From: Zwartia vadi
GTDB taxonomy: Bacteria > Pseudomonadota > Gammaproteobacteria > Burkholderiales > Burkholderiaceae_B
Reading direction: 5' to 3'
DNA length: 64,000 nucleotides
NCBI RefSeq assembly: GCF_030410375.1
Contig: NZ_JAUHHE010000002.1
Location: forward strand, 124,001-188,000
A program made the translations under genes and the position numbers. The stretch's first letter is position 1. Each line of letters starts with the position of its first letter. This document shows positions 62,199-64,000 of this stretch, piece by piece. The notes below the pieces were generated by a model. The model worked only from the letters and a program-made list of their open reading frames with translations. It made no database searches and was not told the origin of the DNA.

Positions 62199-63673
62199 AA
62201 CCAGTCTGGATTGTGGATGATGATCAAGCCATCCGTTGGGTGTTGGAAAAAGCGCTTAGTCGTGCAGGTATTAGTACGAGAAGTTTTGTAGGTGCTAGTG
62301 ATGTGTCGGTTGCTCTTGAATCAGAGCTACCCTCGGCCCTGATTTCTGACATCCGAATGCCCGGCACAGATGGATTTACCTTGCTCAAACATGTCAAAGA
62401 AAGATATCCCGACTTGCCGGTCATTATCATGACCGCATATAGCGATCTCGATAGCACGGTCACTGCGTTTCAGGGCGGGGCGTTCGACTATTTAGCTAAA
62501 CCTTTTGACATCAATGAAGCGGTTGCATTGATCCAGCGCGCCGTGCGGGAACCTTCCTCTACGGATCATGGCGATTCGGTGTCCAACGATAAAGGGGCGA
62601 AAGTAGCAAGTGCGTCTGACAAGGGGATTCTGACCCAATCCTCGTCGGTAGCGATGCAAGAAGTATTTCGTGCGATTGGTCGATTGGCGCACTCCAATGT
62701 CACCGTTTTGATTACGGGTGAGTCCGGAACGGGCAAGGAGCTTGTTGCACGGGCCTTGCATAGCCATGGCGTTCGATCAAAGGGCCCTTTTGTCGCGCTC
62801 AATACGGCTGCAATTCCGCGAGATTTGCTCGAGGCTGAGCTATTTGGTCATGAACGTGGTGCGTTCACGGGTGCCAATTCTTTACGCCGTGGCCGTTTCG
62901 AGGAGGCAAGCGGGGGCACGCTCTTTCTTGACGAAATCGGCGATATGCCTTTTGATCTTCAGACGCGTTTGCTTCGTGTGCTGTCTGATGGCACGTTCTA
63001 CAGAGTGGGAGGTGCGCAACCTGTGAGTGTTGATGTGCGAATTGTTGCAGCAACCCATCAACCCCTCGAAGAACGCGTGCGCGAAGGAAAGTTTCGTGAA
63101 GACTTGTTTCATCGGCTTAATGTGATTCGCTTAAGACTTCCTCCCTTAAGGGAGCGGCGCGAAGATATTCCTGAATTGGCGAGACATTTCCTCACAGTTT
63201 GTGCGCGTGGAGTGGGTGTTCCAGTCAAGCGTATTTCTGACCAGGCGATGCAAATGCTTGCTCAATTCGACTTCCCCGGGAATGTCAGACAACTTGAAAA
63301 CTTCTGTCATTGGCTGACTGTGATGGCGCCTGGTCAGACAGTCGAAGTCACAGACTTACCTGCTGAGGTACGGGCGGCTGAGCTACCTAAAATTGCATCG
63401 AGTCAAACTGATCAAGGAAATCAGCAAACCTGGCAGCAGTTACTGGCTTTGGAAGCCAACGTGCGCTTATCGCGCTCTGATCCTGAAGTTTGGTCGGCCT
63501 TGACACGGCAGTTTGAACGCACCTTGTTGAAATCTTCGCTGGAAGTCTGTCGAGGTCGCCGAGTCGAGGCTGCTGCGCGCTTGGGGATGGGGCGCAATAC
63601 CATTACACGCAAACTCAGGGAATTAGGGATGGATTCTGGCTTTCCGGAGAGTTCCAATGAGACTTCTTACTAA
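62195..63673 (+). CDS. glnG: Nitrogen regulation response regulator NtrC (GlnG)
   Basis: A 492-residue sigma-54 activator. The receiver domain has Asp10-range acidic residues, phosphoacceptor Asp52 (ISDIRMPG) and Lys in LAKPFD. The AAA+ domain has Walker A GESGTGKE (175-182), the sigma-54-contacting GAFTGA (222-227) and Walker B GGTLFLDEIGD. A C-terminal Fis-type HTH follows (RRVEAAARLGMGRNTITRKLREL, in part). It should bind the two enhancer sites upstream of glnA. Longer than E. coli NtrC (469), mainly by a ~20-residue linker after the receiver domain. Confidence 0.96.
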   Translation: MKPVWIVDDDQAIRWVLEKALSRAGISTRSFVGASDVSVALESELPSALISDIRMPGTDGFTLLKHVKERYPDLPVIIMTAYSDLDSTVTAFQGGAFDYLAKPFDINEAVALIQRAVREPSSTDHGDSVSNDKGAKVASASDKGILTQSSSVAMQEVFRAIGRLAHSNVTVLITGESGTGKELVARALHSHGVRSKGPFVALNTAAIPRDLLEAELFGHERGAFTGANSLRRGRFEEASGGTLFLDEIGDMPFDLQTRLLRVLSDGTFYRVGGAQPVSVDVRIVAATHQPLEERVREGKFREDLFHRLNVIRLRLPPLRERREDIPELARHFLTVCARGVGVPVKRISDQAMQMLAQFDFPGNVRQLENFCHWLTVMAPGQTVEVTDLPAEVRAAELPKIASSQTDQGNQQTWQQLLALEANVRLSRSDPEVWSALTRQFERTLLKSSLEVCRGRRVEAAARLGMGRNTITRKLRELGMDSGFPESSNETSY

Positions 63674-63774
63674 TTATTACTAATCTACGTGAATCTTTCA
63701 GATTTCTTGGCATCTAGGCTATCGGTTTCAGCTATTGAACGTTAAAATTCGATAGTCTTTAATTTGGAGCCATG

Positions 63775-64000
63775 ATGTCTAAACAAATCATTCACACAAC
63801 GGCAGCACCAGCTGCTGTCGGACCTTATTCCCAAGCTGTCGTTGCACCCGCTGGACAGCTAGTATTTTTGTCCGGTCAGATTGGCTTAGTCCCTGAAACG
63901 GGATTAATGGTGTCTGATAACTTTGAAGCTCAAGTCAGACAATCTTTTTCCAATATGAAAGCTGTGATTGAAGCAGCGGGTGGACGTTTAGAAAATATTG
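63775..64000 (+). CDS. RidA/YjgF/UK114-family reactive intermediate deaminase, N-terminal part
   Basis: The first 75 codons are present; the gene runs off the window. It begins MSKQIIHTTAAPAAVGPYSQAV and continues LVFLSGQIGLVPETG, the RidA signature. RidA hydrolyses enamine/imine intermediates formed by PLP enzymes. Two adjacent ATGs occur (63772 and 63775); GGAG lies five bases before the second, which is therefore preferred. The C-terminal Arg and the family PROSITE-like motif are outside the window. Confidence 0.92.
   Translation, partial: MSKQIIHTTAAPAAVGPYSQAVVAPAGQLVFLSGQIGLVPETGLMVSDNFEAQVRQSFSNMKAVIEAAGGRLENI

Overview
The window is a gene-dense chromosomal segment of a Gram-negative bacterium. 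It points to a betaproteobacterium in the Burkholderiales, probably the Alcaligenaceae. The reasons are a Bug/TctC-type periplasmic binding protein, an rpfE-recJ-prfB order, a gmk-rpoZ-spoT block, surE-pcm-nlpD, PII followed by amidohydrolase-type genes, and glnA-ntrB-ntrC, together with middling base composition judged by eye. The species call is inference. No rRNA, tRNA, CRISPR array, insertion sequence or prophage gene was seen. No gene-free gap exceeds about 230 bases.

Layout. 1-4110 (minus): rpfE-like gene, recJ, prfB with its programmed +1 frameshift, and a truncated SDR gene. 4168-6914 (plus): lipoprotein export (one LolC/E-type permease plus LolD) and a TatD-type nuclease. 6951-9760: a small secreted Met/His/Gly-rich protein divergent from an OmpR/EnvZ-type two-component pair. 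9844-16095: comEC, an orphan Bug receptor with a clear terminator, an alpha/beta hydrolase, a PHP-domain RNase/phosphatase and greB. 16083-22698: sugar-nucleotide-epimerase-like protein, methyltransferase, a Tgl-like transglutaminase homologue, HAD hydrolase, tadA, LD-carboxypeptidase and an AGCS amino-acid symporter. 22855-32163: ABC-F ATPase, tsaD, plsY, surE-pcm-nlpD (not followed by rpoS), a PolB-like exonuclease, rlmD and argH. 32249-44542: nadE, PII, a gamma-glutamyltransferase-family enzyme, ubiC, a RluF-like pseudouridine synthase, rlmJ, ppiD, tesA/ybbA, a DMT exporter, a lone TRAP receptor and a DUF4286-like protein. 44551-59482: the conserved blocks spoT-rpoZ-gmk, yicC, rph, rdgB-hemW, split by other genes, including a 4.4 kb LysR-controlled acyl-CoA dehydrogenase/MmgE-PrpD/SDR cassette. 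59507-63673: a complete nitrogen-control locus, with NtrC sites, a sigma-54 promoter, glnA, ntrB and ntrC. It is followed by the start of a RidA gene.

How the genes work together. Nitrogen status is covered by PII, GlnA and NtrB/NtrC, and the glnA upstream region carries near-consensus NtrC and sigma-54 elements. Envelope genes are spread throughout: lolCD, nlpD, ppiD, ldcA, plsY and the two-component system with its secreted neighbour. Translation and RNA maintenance are strongly represented by prfB, tadA, tsaD, rlmD, rlmJ, a pseudouridine synthase, rph, yicC and an ABC-F factor.

No wholly new system stands out. The items most worth following up are the Tgl-like transglutaminase homologue that appears to lack both partner glutamates, the Met/His-rich protein with its two-component system, the missing rpoS after nlpD, the insertions into the gmk-to-hemW backbone, and the well-formed glnA control region. 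All coordinates and residue numbers were worked out by hand.
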